Source of the DNA: Haliclystus octoradiatus
Lineage: Eukaryota; Cnidaria; Staurozoa; Stauromedusae; Haliclystidae
Assembly (NCBI GenBank): GCA_916610825.1
Contig: OU744446.1
Location: 27,852,445-27,916,444 of the forward strand
Length of the DNA stretch: 64,000 bases
Direction: 5' to 3'
The stretch's first letter is position 1; every line of letters starts with the position of its first letter. A program made the translations under genes and the position numbers. Under the pieces are notes generated by a model. It did not search any database. It was not told where the DNA came from and worked only from the letters and a program-made list of their open reading frames with translations. Below, in pieces: positions 23,801-38,800 of the stretch.

Positions 23801-26800
23801 AACAACCAATAGATTACAGCCATTTTGCTTTTCTCGGATGACCATCGATCAGAATGGGTCATTGATTTTTCATTAAATACAATCGCAACACATAGTAAAC
23901 GTATCAAATCCATACTTTCCGTTGGGTATCGTATAATTTTTTGCGGCAACATAGGTCATGTTTTATGTTCATATCTTTATATTCCTTCAATTGACGGCCC
24001 GAAGGGTATTTTTTCGTAGGATTTCTCTTGCGGCCCCATAGAAAGAACGAATTACATACTCATGTTCGTCACGCATTATCTTTCGCGCTCGACTGAAGGT
24101 TTTCGGTCCTATAATTGTTTATTTATCACTTGGCCTAACTTCTAACAATTAAATGTTCTATATTTTTATTTTCAAATTTCACCCAGCGGAGCGGGTTCAC
24201 TTCACTAGTAATCAATAAATATGGTGAATATAACTACAGTTAATACTAAAAAACTGTAAGAATAAAATACAACTAAATAATATTAACTACAGGTACATAA
24301 TATTAAGTTTTTATTAGTCTAAATTCATTATAGCAACTTTAAAGTTTTTTAGTAGTGACAATGATCGGATATCTTCTGGAATGCAGTTTCATTCCTTGAG
24401 ATGGATATGAAGGATGCTGTTTTTTCCAGATGTTTTTCTCTTCGTTGATAAAGATTGTTTTTTGATCGTGTGTCATCGGCATGCGTAGATGAAATTTTTT
24501 TGAAATCTAGTGAGTTGATGATATTTGTGCCGTGAATTATGAAACTCCACATTTAATATTTTGTAACATTTCCCGAAAAACACAAGCAAAACAATGCGAG
24601 TTGATAACAGAAGTGATGACAATGAGGGCTTTAAATACGACATATATATTACCTTGAAACACATGCGAACAAGCCTGAAGCTTTATCAGAATATTTCCTT
24701 CCAAAAATATCGCGATTCGAAACGCAGAGAAACAAACGACTGGGCATCGGTCATTAATAGAATACAGTTGGAATCAATTTTGTAGCAAACCATAATATCC
24801 AAACACTTGCAGGCCACACATGATGCTTATTTTGTTTCGATCGAGGTTCAGTAATGTCAGTGTAATTGAAATACAGAAATATATGATAAGCCGTTGATGT
24901 TGTCAAAGTCAATCTAGGTTCGATATGTTTCTTCTTTGCAAGAAATATCACATAGATTTCATAGATTTGTAAAAATAAAAACAGTATCATCTGTGCACAA
25001 TTATCTACATTATGCTTTCCTTCAAGAAAATCATTTATACCATATGGTAATGTAATGGTAATGTAACTCTTCGTATTTTATTGCCATCGAAACACTTCTC
25101 TTGATACTCTGTGAAAACTCAAAACCGATTCGGTGATATCAAAACTGGTGTCTGAAAATGAGGTTTTGAAAAAAATACATTTTATCAAAACACTTATCGC
25201 TGGTCAATAATGCCCCTGTACTACACGCATGATAAAGGGAAAGGTATCGCGTCCGTAACACATTATATTCAATAGCTGTTTTGAATCATGAACTCGCTCG
25301 TTCGCGAATGTTCGCTTGTTCGTTTTATGACACTTCACACTCGTGAATAGAATTCCCACGGACGCAATACTGATAAAGTAATCTATATATCATTGCCGTG
25401 ATTAGCATTATGACAGGACCGTCATACTCAATTTTCTGATATCCACCGTTATTGAAATCATGAAAAAATATCGAGTAGGAATAATGAACTGAATAACTTC
25501 ATGCGACTAATAGCCAAATGAAAATTAAATTGCAGTACTGTAACTGTAACTATGTCATTTCTCGTATGTATGTAGGTGTATCGCTAAAGCGCTTGAACGA
25601 GAGGCTGAGAAAACATCGTCATTGTCCAATAATCATCACCAAACAATCCAATGCAACCAAGAATATCATTGTTGACTGTGATTTAGGTAAGTAATTTATT
25701 CATCAATTTGAATTTTTGCAAAATGATCTTTTATCCTCTGCACATGATATATTTATTTGGCATATTAATAATTCTATACAACACAAACCCATACAGATTT
25801 ATGGTAAAAATACAATGCGAATTCTTTACAACAGTATACAGAATTATATTACGCTTTCATTGTTTGATTGTTTGGGCGAAAACCGCACCATTTTAAGTAC
25901 CTATTTACAACATTTCAAATAGCCTCGTTTAGTAAGAGGTTAACCTCCTTTTATGTATGCACGCGTAATATTGTAATAACTAACCTTTCGTAGTAACGTA
26001 TTAATGTAGTATAAATAGTTCGATTTTGTATTAGTTAATCAGTTATGCCAAGCTACGCCAAGTTATGCGTTGGTTTTGAGAAGTGTTGAGCTAACTCCTC
26101 AATAGAAAGAAAGTAAAGTAAGAAATATTATTTGGTTGTGTTCATTTGTGTGGTTCACCCAATGCTTGATCTTTTGAGTTTGAATACACTCATATATATA
26201 TATAAATACAGTCCTCATTCGTAGGAACATTCATGATCCATGCTGCAAATGATACGCTAGTCTAAACATAGGTACATAGTCTGTATAGCTTCGATATAAG
26301 GACAACAGCTAATCCATTCTCGTTTTGAGTAAAACAATTTTGAAAAAACATGCTCTTGTTTTAAGCGAATATTTTCTGTGTATAAGAAACTTAGTCGGAT
26401 ATAATATCTTTGTATGCGTTTGAGTGTGTGAATGTTACATATATATATATTAGATAGAACCTATTATTTTCTTGGGAGGATCGGGTACAGTATTTCCATA
26501 TAAGCGATACATAATTTATAATAATAATACGATATATATGTACTTCCATATAATACGATATATCTGGATGAAGCATTTTGGCATTATGCATGCTGGCAAT
26601 TTTTGGGAACCAAATTTTCAATGCTTGCTTCATGCTGCAAAATTTAAAGTTTCCAACTGTGAATCCAGTATAGTTCATGCTGTAAAGTTACCAAATGGCA
26701 TTTTTTAAATGCAAAAGTCAGTATAAATAATACGTTTTTGATTTTGGATAATATGGCAATTTTGAGGTATCTCATTCAAGGAATATCTGCAGTGTTGGGG

Positions 26801-29800
26801 TGATACCCCTGTAAAATAGTGAGTTTGATAAAATATTTTAGTGATTTGTAGGCAACATCAAATTCGTATTGTAACATTATGATTTCTAGCCTGCATGCAG
26901 ACAGACGTTTTCTTCATATAGTCAGTACAGTCTTTTTTCTTCGAAGAAAAAGTCTGTCTGCACGCAGGCTACCCAATTTGGTGATAAAAGATTAATTTCA
27001 AACGGGGTTTCAAGAGTTATTCAAGTTTTGTAAGTTGCTTCAAACCTGACCGTGACCACAATTCCATTTTTGAATTTTGATAAAATAATTTATAAAAGAT
27101 TTCCAGACACTCAGCTGATAGCCATAGGAATGATCTTGTTCTATATTAGAGCAAAAATGCCTTAATCTATAGATGCGAGTCTCGTTTTGATGTTACAAAA
27201 CAATAGGTGCTTTATAAATTCCCAATATTTACTATGGATTTATTAAATTGTGATCGGCACTTTTAATGAGCAATAGATGAAGCAAATATTTGAAAGCGAA
27301 AATATGTGAGTCTCTGTATTTGGGTAAGATTGGTCAGTGTAAAAAATATGTTTATGCCAATTTATTCTCTGCTTTGGCATGACATGTTTTACATAGTAAA
27401 TATTGAAATATGAAGACTAGGTAAAATTGATTTGAAGGTTAAAACTGTCCACAAAAGGCGTACCTGACGGCAACTTTTAATTATGTGTTTCTTCAGATCA
27501 TTTTACATGAAAGAGCTTCGTAAAAGCTGTTGAGTAGTCGGCAAGTATGATTGATTTAAAGTTGAAATTCGACACTAGAAAACCAGAGAAGCAATATTGC
27601 GTGAAATATGTGTTTGTGGATTGTTATCGTAAAATTCATCCCAAAATCCACAATTTTGTTAGGTGTTGTTTATCTTTGGTGAATAAGTAGCTCGAAGTAA
27701 AATCACAAACAGATGTTCGTCCATGAAAGTATAAGACTCGCCATAATATCTCATTGAAGACGAGGTGTTTCTCATCAAATTAATATTGTAGGATAATGTT
27801 GTCAAAATCACGTGTAAACCACTTCATCGCATAATCCAAGGTGTGCTTAAGTCTTCAAAATGAAAGCTAGCCTCGGAGGTTTTGTCTAGAGACTAAAGAC
27901 GGTCCCAGATACAATATTTTGAAGCGTGCCAGAAGTGACAGCAGTCAGAGGCAGCAGTCTGTCCAGCAGAATGTAACAGGGCTGGTTCTATCAAGCTGTT
28001 TTTGAAGCTCATATTAAAACTTCACGTTGAAACTCAAATTGCATTCAAACATATTTTCAATACCGCAGCTTTAGTTGATAGCATGAAGGGTTATTTCAAT
28101 ATTTTGGCTTAATTTCCTTTGTCTAATGTAATTCCTTAATCCTTCAGACACTTGATATCGATCCTGAAAATGACCATAAAAATGTTGTAAAACAAAAATA
28201 AAAACTGTGTTTTTTCATACAAACCATTAAAAGGCTTTGAGATCGATTCAGTTAAGTGTCCAAAATCATTGTGTTTTATTCTTGCTTTATTAATGATTAT
28301 TTACTGAGGTATACGTCAAATAATGTCAGATCTCAGCTTATCTATATTTATTGTGTTAAGATTCCAACAGGTCATCCCCTTACGAATTCAATGTCAAGCT
28401 TGGAAAGGCAAGACGTTTCACACACAGATATGTGAATAGCTCAACTCTATCGTTATTTATCTTCCATCAAAAGAAGAAAGAACTAGAGAATTTTTTTTTC
28501 ATAACAAGCTTGATTAATTTTTGCTATGCGTAGAAATTCGTCTGTGGCGTGCGATGTTTCCGGTGAAGCCTTAAATAACCGTATTACGAATCAACCGGTC
28601 CACTATAATTGTAACCATCGTAATCTCGGTCATCAGCGACACTTTGAGTTAAATACTGTAATCTATGGAGACTACTGTGACACTCAAGGACGTTTGCATT
28701 CAGTTGGAGTTATAACACGGTTGAGATGAAAGCCTACAATTTGGGAAGTGGTGTTTTATTCTTAATAAATTATGTTATGGTTTTATTGTCAACAGCGTCA
28801 ACGGGTGATATTTCTGATGTCAATTTACTTATTGCAATTGGTTCGCCTTTACCTGCAGATATATTCAGGATAAAGGGACCATCTGAATCAGAAAAGAGAT
28901 CAGCTTATGAATTTCATCCGAAAAGTTACGTTGGTCGATATGCTAAGGATTTATTACCAATTCCATTTTATACAGATTTTGGTATCAAATCAACATTATA
29001 TTTACGTTCAAAGTATGGTGGTGTGTTATTTTCAATTTTAAATCCAAATCAAAGACGTGTATTATTATCGTTAAGAATAGTCCGTGCTGCACCAACCAAA
29101 CAAAGACTTATCTTAACTTATGGTGATAAAAATCCCATTTCAAGTTTTGTTGCAACGTTTTTAATTGACGATATCACAGATAAATGGACAGTATTTTCAT
29201 TAATTTTGATACAAAATAAAATACATTTGTTCTTGAATGGATGTGAACAACTTCAAACTAAATATTTACATCACATGCGGTCTCGTATTGAGATAAAAGA
29301 AGAATCGCCATTATTTGTTGGCAGAGGAGGCTGGTATGCCATTCATAAACCCGTTCATGTAAGTAAAAAAAGAACTCGATTTTGTTTGATATTTTTCTTT
29401 TTTATTCTTTTGTCTAATATAGTACTACTTTCGTTATTTATGTTCTTTTAACTGCGGTTTATACATCTCACCTAACCATGTTTACATTTACAAATCTAGT
29501 CGATGATCTGTACACCATCTATATGGGCTCTGCGGGGCTTACCATCTTCTTTTAAGTCTAATATATTAAATTAAAAGACTAAACAATGCTGCGATTATAA
29601 GCTTTAATCATCCTTTCATGTAAAATAACCATGAACTGTTATAGGAGAGATTTTTCAAAAACATTTTGCTGCTTCTTTTTTGGTTTTTGCCGGAGTTTTT
29701 GCTGTTGAAAGTCAAGGTTACAGCTGTAATATATTTGTTTTGAGGTTAACACCATGTTAACACGCACCGCACTGTTCTATCCCTGATACAGGACTAACCC

Positions 29801-32800
29801 CCAGGGGTTATACATGACTGATTTAAAGGTTTGCCTCGATTATTGTCCAGATTTCATATCTTCTATTTATTCCTATTGGAATTCATCAATGTCCCATTAA
29901 CTTACCGATAAACATAATATATAAATGTAGATGAGAGACAGTGAGGAATGCGAATGATAAGTCAAGAACTAAATAATGAGTATAGAGGGGAATCATTAAC
30001 TTATAGCGGTGACATCACATTATAATTATTTTTATATATAGCACTTAAATATTGGCACAAAAATAAAATATCCAAATACAGAAAAGCAAGTATATTTTTA
30101 TTGAGTTACTTGAATAATTGTTAATATGCTGTTATATGATGTCGCATATAGGACATATGTTTAGTGTTTAAAGAAGTACTTTCCCACGAACTATATATAT
30201 TTAAAACAAGAACAGAATAAGTAACATGATTCCACCTTATATAAATCATTTTCTTGAAATATTAGCTTTTATGAAATAAAAACGTTACCCCTAAAGCTTA
30301 TATATTAATTATTTTGTATATAATATACATCATGGCTAAGGAATAACTACATTATGATTGATGATATCATCGTTGTTGTCATTCTCGTATAGTCTAGACA
30401 CAGCACCATACACAGTTCTGTCTGCATGGAAACCCATCACCACAAAGGCCAAGGATATACTTACCTGCTGAGACACTAGAGATCTCATTCGTGCCCTTAA
30501 TAGGATTTTTGAATAAATGATTGTCTCCTGGAAAACAGTTGGAAATAAAGGGATGTTATAATCCGATATCCGAAACTGTCTATCGTCTGATTTATGAAAT
30601 AAATAATCAGATTTCAACTAAACGTTTACATGTAAATGATACACGATCGATAATAATTCAATCAATGACAAGGAAAACTACAGTAATTATTCAGATCATA
30701 TTCAATAAAAATTTTAAGCATATGTGTGTGAATGGAATCCATTAGGACATTTAATTTTGTGAACAATTCCATACTTGATTCTTTTAAGCAAATTTCCCCG
30801 GTAAAAGCATCATACGCTCATAAAAATCTCTAGATTATATAAGCTATTAGTTTCTTCTATTATTCTAGCAATAAATATCAATGAAGCGGTTAATTTAGAC
30901 GTAGCAAATAGAAGTGACCAATAAAGAATGCTCTAGAAGGAAGACTTATAAGAACTTACAACATCTAGCTTTAAATGAGGATGAGTTTAAACTTGAAAAA
31001 TTCTAGGTCATCCTCATTAACTGAAATTAGTATTTGAATGAATAATCTATTGATAATCTACTGAAACTTTTGATAATCTAATGTCATACATCATATAATA
31101 AATCCCTTAAAATAGTTGACAGAATTTCTACAGTTTTTCGATCATTTACTCAGTGTCTTATAGTTGGGATAATAACTCTATTTTTAATTTCCTTTACATT
31201 GTTCAACGTGATTTATTGCGATGATGTTTAAAGAATATATATAACAATAGTGAAACATAGATATGAAGTACAATTAATGTCATTATCAAAGAAAATTCGA
31301 TATGGGGTGCCTCTTTAAAATGCTGTCAATGTTTTCAATCTTATTCAGTGTGGAACTTGTTTTTTTTTAAATAAGATTCTACAGGAATATCGCGTTTTTG
31401 TCCGAATGTTATTGCCCTTTATTGCGGTATAAAGTCCTCCAGTAAAGGGCCACTACCATATCAAAATCTGAATTTTTGCGTCATCAAGAAACAATAATAC
31501 AATAATTCTTGGATTAACGATAGTATTTCAAATACAGTATTTGCTAGAATTAAGTAGTCTATCCATGTATATAGCTCGTAAAAATCTTGTTAAGACAGTC
31601 CAAAGTTTATGTTTTGAATAATAAAAAATAAACAAATACTGTGTTTGTACTGAGACTGACATTTAACACTAAAGTCTTAACCTGTTTTCTTTCAATCCGA
31701 TTATTGTATCATGAGATTATTCCACCTGTATAATCTCCAGTATTATAGAAATAACATAACTAAATATTAAATTGTTTAGACTCATTAATCAGGTTAAAAA
31801 TTAAAAAAATTACGATCACGCGATAAAAAGATTAATTAGAAATTAGAATCTTCGTTGGAATTAAGTTCTTAGTGTGATTTTATATTGTATATTATGGTCG
31901 GTATTACGTTCATAGTTAACCTCGATCCTTTCTGAAGTCAAACGCTATTGCTGGGCCTACAATTCGTTCCTCGTGCCCTCGTACCTAGGAACCTGATATT
32001 AATATAGGAACTCATAAACATGAGTCTAGTGCTACAGCCGGCCGTGTACATAGAATCAGACTTCTCAATTCGAATCCTCGTCATCAAAGAATTATATGAA
32101 TGCTTTTCTAAACAAAAGCGATGTGATTCCTGTCCTAGGTATTCATTCATCGGCTGTACGGGGATGTGCCTTTTTTAATTTTAGAACTTTCCCTTTGATC
32201 TGCTCTTAAATTCATGAAATTTTAGGGTCTTCGTTCTCATTCGCAGTGAAATTTTTTATGCTTTTCCTCTATTTTTGAAAATGGCACACCCCCGTAAAAA
32301 AATTATCGAATGGACCTCGGGATTCATGAAACAAAATTGTATGGCCTCATGGGGATCGATGTTGACTATGAACTAATGCTTAACTCAACCCCGTGCTTAC
32401 CTTATCTTATACATTATACCGTAGTCAATATAGTAGTCTATTATTGACTGTGATTATACTATAGCCTCGGGATTCATGAAACAAAATTGTATGGCCTCAT
32501 GGGGATCTATGTTGACTATGAACTAATGCTTAACTTAACCCCGTGCTTACCTTATATTATACATTATACCGTAGTCAACATAGTAGTCTATTATTGACTG
32601 TGATTATACTATAGCTATATCAACACAAAAGTAATGTTTTATTGCTTCCCATTGGTTGTTTGAATTCGTTACAATAAATCTCTCGTCAATGAATAATATA
32701 TGACACATTGGCAATCCCACGTATGCGAAACATTTGAAAGTTTAATGAAATGACATTGAACAATCAAGTTTAAGTAATACTGCCATACAATATAACAAAA

Positions 32801-35800
32801 TTAATATCATAACAAAACCTTAAACATAAAAATCATATCATATATGACCTAAATCATAATGTAATACTTCAATCATATTTGATGAAAACAATTTCCATAT
32901 ATATATAAAGACAGGAAAAAGATAACACAACACAATAAGATATCTTGAGATTATATGGTTCAGAAATGAAGCCTAAAGGGATACGGATATACGGTACAGT
33001 GGAAAAAGACAACGATACAATGTACAATGTATATATTGATCTGTGGATGTTGATACATTAACCGCCCTTCCTGCCCGGAGGGAGGTAGGCAAGGCCTAGC
33101 AAAGTTATGATAAGATAATAATTATATTTGATGTACCACAGTACGTAAATATTGATTGTACATAAAGTGGAAGAATTTCTGAAAGAAAATTATTCCAATA
33201 ATAAACATAATATACTATAGTAATTCACTACAAAGAAAATAAACGTATAAGGACAAGCTGCAACGTTTTTAGAACTTCTAATATTTCATTCTCCATAAAA
33301 TGTTTGTGTTTTTGTTACTAATATATATTAATAAATATTTTAAAGTAAATGACAACGACAAGAGAATACTAGGAGGGTTATTGCAACGTTTCGCATTATC
33401 AATGTAACTTATTTACAAGTTAAAAAGAAAGATTACAGATTTTACGCTAGTCTGTATTTTTACATAGTCACACGTTGAAGGGAAAGTAACACTTTGTGTG
33501 TTACGTCTAAGAACTACGTAGAATATTACAATCTATGAGAAAGAAAAACTTCCTTTGAATGATGGACTGAGGTATAAAATTTTTGTCACAAATCAAAAAT
33601 TCTATAGTGCAGAATCATAAAAATCATCATGAACGACATATTCCTTACTTTCGGTAATGAGTTAAGTCCAGAGCCATCTGTCTAAGAGTTGAGACACTCA
33701 ATTTAAGGCTCAAAAATTGCCATTTTCGTTCCATTGAAAACGAGGTTTTTCTTTTGAACAAAATTTTTTTCGAATTCATGATGTTATTTTCGCAGGTTTT
33801 GTTCAAATTTTACGAACCTTGGTTTGACGAAACAAAAAGGGCGCTAATGAAATTATGTGACTGGCATTTGTCCAATGGGAGCCAAGAGCGGCACATGAAA
33901 GAGTGTCCCAACTCCTGTACATAGGTTTTTCTGGTTAAATCTGTTTGTAGAGTAACCATAATTTCCTAGTTTAAGACCAAATGAAGTAAAACACTAATAT
34001 GATTGCGAAAATTTATTTTTATTTTTATTGAATATACAACCATTCGCAATTTGACATTATCTGTTATGTCTGTTATGAGTTCCACAAATGGATTAATTTT
34101 TCGTCCGTTTATGTGTGGGATAAAGGTTCGGGGGATACTTCATCACTATACCTGGACGAGCAATTTATAGGGGGTGGTTCTTCAGATTCCAAGAGAAAAT
34201 TGCATTATCAATTTAGAGCATTTTGGACTTTTTCTTTGTTATGATCGTGAAAACATGGAATTTCAAAGATCCTTTGGAATACGAAATTCCTAAGTATCTT
34301 TCGGAAATTTCTCAACTTTGATGGTATTAATTCTCACTTGCTATGGAATTTCACTGCCCTCCACTATTTCAGAAAATGACACACCCCCCCATACAAATTA
34401 CATACTGTAATTAATCACAGGAGTTGAAGGTATAATACCGTTAACGTGTGCAGATAGTTTTCTGAATAAATTGACATAAATTATTAAAGGAAAGTATAGT
34501 ATTTGGAAAATCAAGTAATACATTTACCACTCTTGATTTATAGCAGATATCTTCATATAGGTAATTAGGTGCTTTATTCATATTCTTACAATGCATTTGT
34601 GTGACTTGTAGCTTGTACACATACGTTACGCTTGCAGACATATAAGGAAACTTGAGTTAATAAAATAATACTTGTTATTCCCAATAATAATAAGCTCATA
34701 ATATAATCCAATATACGCCATAAATAATCCATTATATATATATCTCATTAAATGGATTTGTTACTCAAATTGCATTACAATTATTATAGGAAAATATATT
34801 AAAAAATTCATATCGAGATTACAACATTTTCGGCCTTTACGCTGAGTTTCATATTTATCAAATTCTTGTGAATGTCGGACATGAAAATAGAATAATGCTC
34901 CGCTTGAAAAAAGAAAAAAGAGTTTTAATATCAAGAATAAATCAAACAATTATACTCTGTGAAAAGTTTCGCAAGAGTCACTTCTTGTGTGTATATAAAG
35001 ATGTAACGAGATTTGTATGCAAAAAACGTAACATTCATAGTAAGATGCTTTCTTGGACCCAAACCCCATACAATATAGATTAACACTATTGATCACAAAC
35101 TCAGAAAAAATGTATGGAGTCGCTTTATAGACTAGAATATTTATTCGATCAAATTTTTTACCAGATAAAATCCGCTTTATCGACAAAATCTTCAACATTA
35201 AATTTAGAATACCTGATATTCCACTTTCGTTTTCACAACGTTTGCATTTATTATCTCGTATCTATTATTGTTGTCAATATTTTACGGTAGTTTGCATGTT
35301 CAAATCTGAAGTAATTTTACTCGATAAAATAAATCTTTAAATGTGACGAAGTATATATATTTACAGTTGCTCTGATAACCATTATCGTACCAGAACTTTG
35401 CTATATAAAATTAAAAAATAAAAATAAATTGCCATAACCGTTGTCAATATTGTCAAAATATATCCATCAGCTGTATTCCTTATTCCTTTGCTATGTGAAT
35501 ATCTCTACCACCACAAATATAATTCATTTTTGCATCTCGCATTTATGAAATGAAATAGTGTTAAAGAACATTTGATATAACGATTGATTAATTCTTAGAG
35601 CATCGCAGTCATAGTCCTTCTGAAACTCACGTTTTTCTAGAGGGAAACAAACGTTATTTTTCAAGACCCAGATAAAATTCAATTCTTGCGCTTTGATTTC
35701 AGTTTTTTTTTGGTGTTATTTTTATTGCTAGTATTGCCTCATTTTATTCAAGACCAACTTTTATACAAATTACATAACAGTTGTATATATATGATATACA

Positions 35801-38800
35801 CCCATAACTTTACAATACATTGCGCATAATTACAATGGATTTACTCAAATTGGATTTTATTTTCAATTACAGGCAGCATTTCATGATTTATTACTGATAT
35901 CGGATGCTAAACGTGCAATACCAAAATGCGCTTGGGATATAAAGGTAATCATCCATTTGAGATTTCATTTGCGTTCAGAATAGGCTTCTATAGGCTGCAA
36001 AACAAAACCTTCAGCAATGGATGTTTGTTTTGAAGTAGACATAATATCTCTCTATAGGTTAACGTAATAAGTACTGTAGCACTTTGAGAATTGCCAGCGT
36101 ACTCTAGGCCGTCACTCCAGAGTACTATTGTAGCTTAGTATTCCAAGCATTTTTCTCAACTACGGACCGTAGTCAAAAAATGTCTCCAGAACAGATCTGA
36201 ATTAATAAAATAGAAAGAGTCAATCATGTCAACAGAATACACAGGTCAATGTAACACATATTAATACTTCACGATGCTATTGGAGACCCCCTGGAAGACT
36301 ATCTACATCAACATATCACCCTAATTATGATTAGGTATTAGAATTCAGAATGCATTACATATAGATATTTGAAAACATATTTAAGACTTTCTGCATTCTG
36401 CGCGACCGAAAATGCAATTGAAAACCAAGCAGATTATGAAAATGTCAATTTTCTTTATGCGACATTTGTCGATGGTCGTTAACCCTATCCTTTATGTTTT
36501 CATTTTGTATTTGATACATCATTATAATGTAATCGGTGGGTTTGGTTTTAACAGGGTTGGAATTCCTCTTACCACAGAGAGGCACTCGCCGATATCAATA
36601 CAAACCATCAGAATTCGTTCGATACAAACCAAGATTCAGCTGAGCGGTTTTTACCAGGAAGAAAGCTTTACAGATCAGGAAAAATTGTCAAAACTGGTGT
36701 TAATGATAGCAATCCGCAGCTTAGTGAATCTGCACACGTTAAAATCAACCAGTCAAGTGTGTTTAACAAAGGGCAAATCAAAACCACAGTGTCAGTTCCG
36801 TTGGCTGTAGACAACACTAACATATCGTATCATACAAGTCTTCATTCAGACTCTTTATCTAGTGACATTGCTCAATTAGGTTTTGAAACCTCTACTTCGA
36901 ACAGTTCATTGATATCATCGAACGACGGAAATAAAATACAGAATTCCATTCAAATATCAACTGCAACAGGAGTAACACGTTCACATATTAAATATTCTAT
37001 TTTAAACGATGTATCGCAACCAATTCATGGTATTAAGTTATTGCGGTCAATACATGTGTTAACAGACAACCCGTCAGTCAATTCATCATTAACAAACGGT
37101 GAGAATTATGTACAAAGCGGTCCAGGTTTACGTATCTTGGAAAATGAAATTTTAGAATCTACCAACACGTGGAAAAGCAGCCAGGTGAAATTACGCAAGA
37201 AAATAGCATCTCTGGAAAGGTCAAATTATGCGACAATCCTTTCGACTCAACTACAAGCAGGTTCAACATCGTCCTTTTCTTACACCATAACATCAATTAG
37301 TCCTTCATTTGCTATTGCTTCTTCACATTTAACCCAACACAATAAATCAAAGACAACACAATTAAAAAATACACACTATACCTCTATATTATTTAGTAAT
37401 GAAAATAGATTACAATCAAACACATTTCAACACTATTCTGTAACACCGAATTATACAAAAACACTCATGACACATTCAATCAAAAACACAATCTCTACGA
37501 ACAGCAACAAGTCAAGTCTACGAGAATCTGAAGACATTCCAGATAGGCATACTATAACAACCGTTGAAAAAATATTTGCTACACAAAATATTGAATCCAA
37601 ATCGAAAGTCTCGTTATCAGTTTCAAAGCCTCAACACAACGAGGAGTACCGTTCGCTTACAACTGTTAAATACTCCGAAGGGCATACTACTAAAAGTCAA
37701 AGTGCGATCTCAAGTTCTCTTGAACACCCGTTGGAATCATCACGCTATAGCAAAATCAGTATAAAGCCCTTGAATTCTGGATTAGTACATATATCCATTA
37801 AAATGAGTGATAACGAAATAACAATGCATTCATTAGCAAATGATTATGAACATGTAAATAGGGATATTTCTAAAACACCGTATGACGCTAGTTCTATCGC
37901 TCACCAATCGAGAAAACTATCACCACATCATCGGCACATACCATATACTATAAATAACAATGAAGAGACTAGTGGAGTAGAATTTAGAACAATTTACCAT
38001 TATTCTTTACCTAGAGATACCAATGTAATAAGAATATCGAATAGTACTAAGACTAATTCGCATATAGATATCAATACAACATTACACAAGGAACTGATCT
38101 CGCAATCAACACAGATAAAGAGGATTCAGAACTCTACAATTATATATACGAGCTCAGCTGACATTCTAACTACAGTTGTGTCAGATAGCATGACAACGAA
38201 CAATCCAGTTCTCCACAGAAGCAACAGAGTGTACCAATCTAATCACACCAAGAACATACTAACATCAAAGTTACCGACAATACAAGCTACATCGACGATA
38301 TCAACAGAATCTGGATCGATTCATGCAAGCATTAAGATTACACCACGATTAGATACATTACCTTTAAGAAAAATGGGACAAACAGACAAGATGATTTCTA
38401 GTTACGTTACAATCAATGCATCTTCTCCAATGAAAAAATCATCAGTCAACGTAAGTGTTTGTATTTACTAACCAAAGCTATCTGATTATTCGATTAAGTA
38501 ATTTTATTTAAACACTGTCATTTGTAACTGGATGAGGGTATGCTGCAGGTTACCGCACTTTTATAGAGCGGCCACCTGTCAATAACGGACACATTAATCC
38601 CCCTCTGACTTATAAAATTACAGTATGTACAGTATACTTAAAAATGCTATCAAATACTATACTGTTTCCAGTATGATTCACACAGGTTGTATCATTGCGA
38701 GAATTAATATCCTTTATCGATGGCAAGGTAAGCTCAATTGTGATTCCAAAAGTCCAAATTACAATAAGCGTACTCATTTTCATAGCTCTATTTCCAACAT

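Larger units (their letters stand above)
29359..35872 (+). other. Intron 4 of the collagen gene, 6.5 kb
   Basis: It contains the inverted-repeat elements at 32159 and 34168, the 150-bp duplication at 32315 and a dispersed repeat at 33668. No exon was recognised elsewhere. Confidence 0.5.

Noticed and set aside
28371..28439. Possible phase 1 terminal exon after ATTCCAACAG
   Set aside because: It would end the chain after 23 residues of no clear character, while the phase 1 acceptor at 28796 leads into a real domain.
28526..28729. 67-codon frame just upstream of the ATG at 28726
   Set aside because: It has no fitting splice phase to the TSPN exon and no domain; likely intron or leader.
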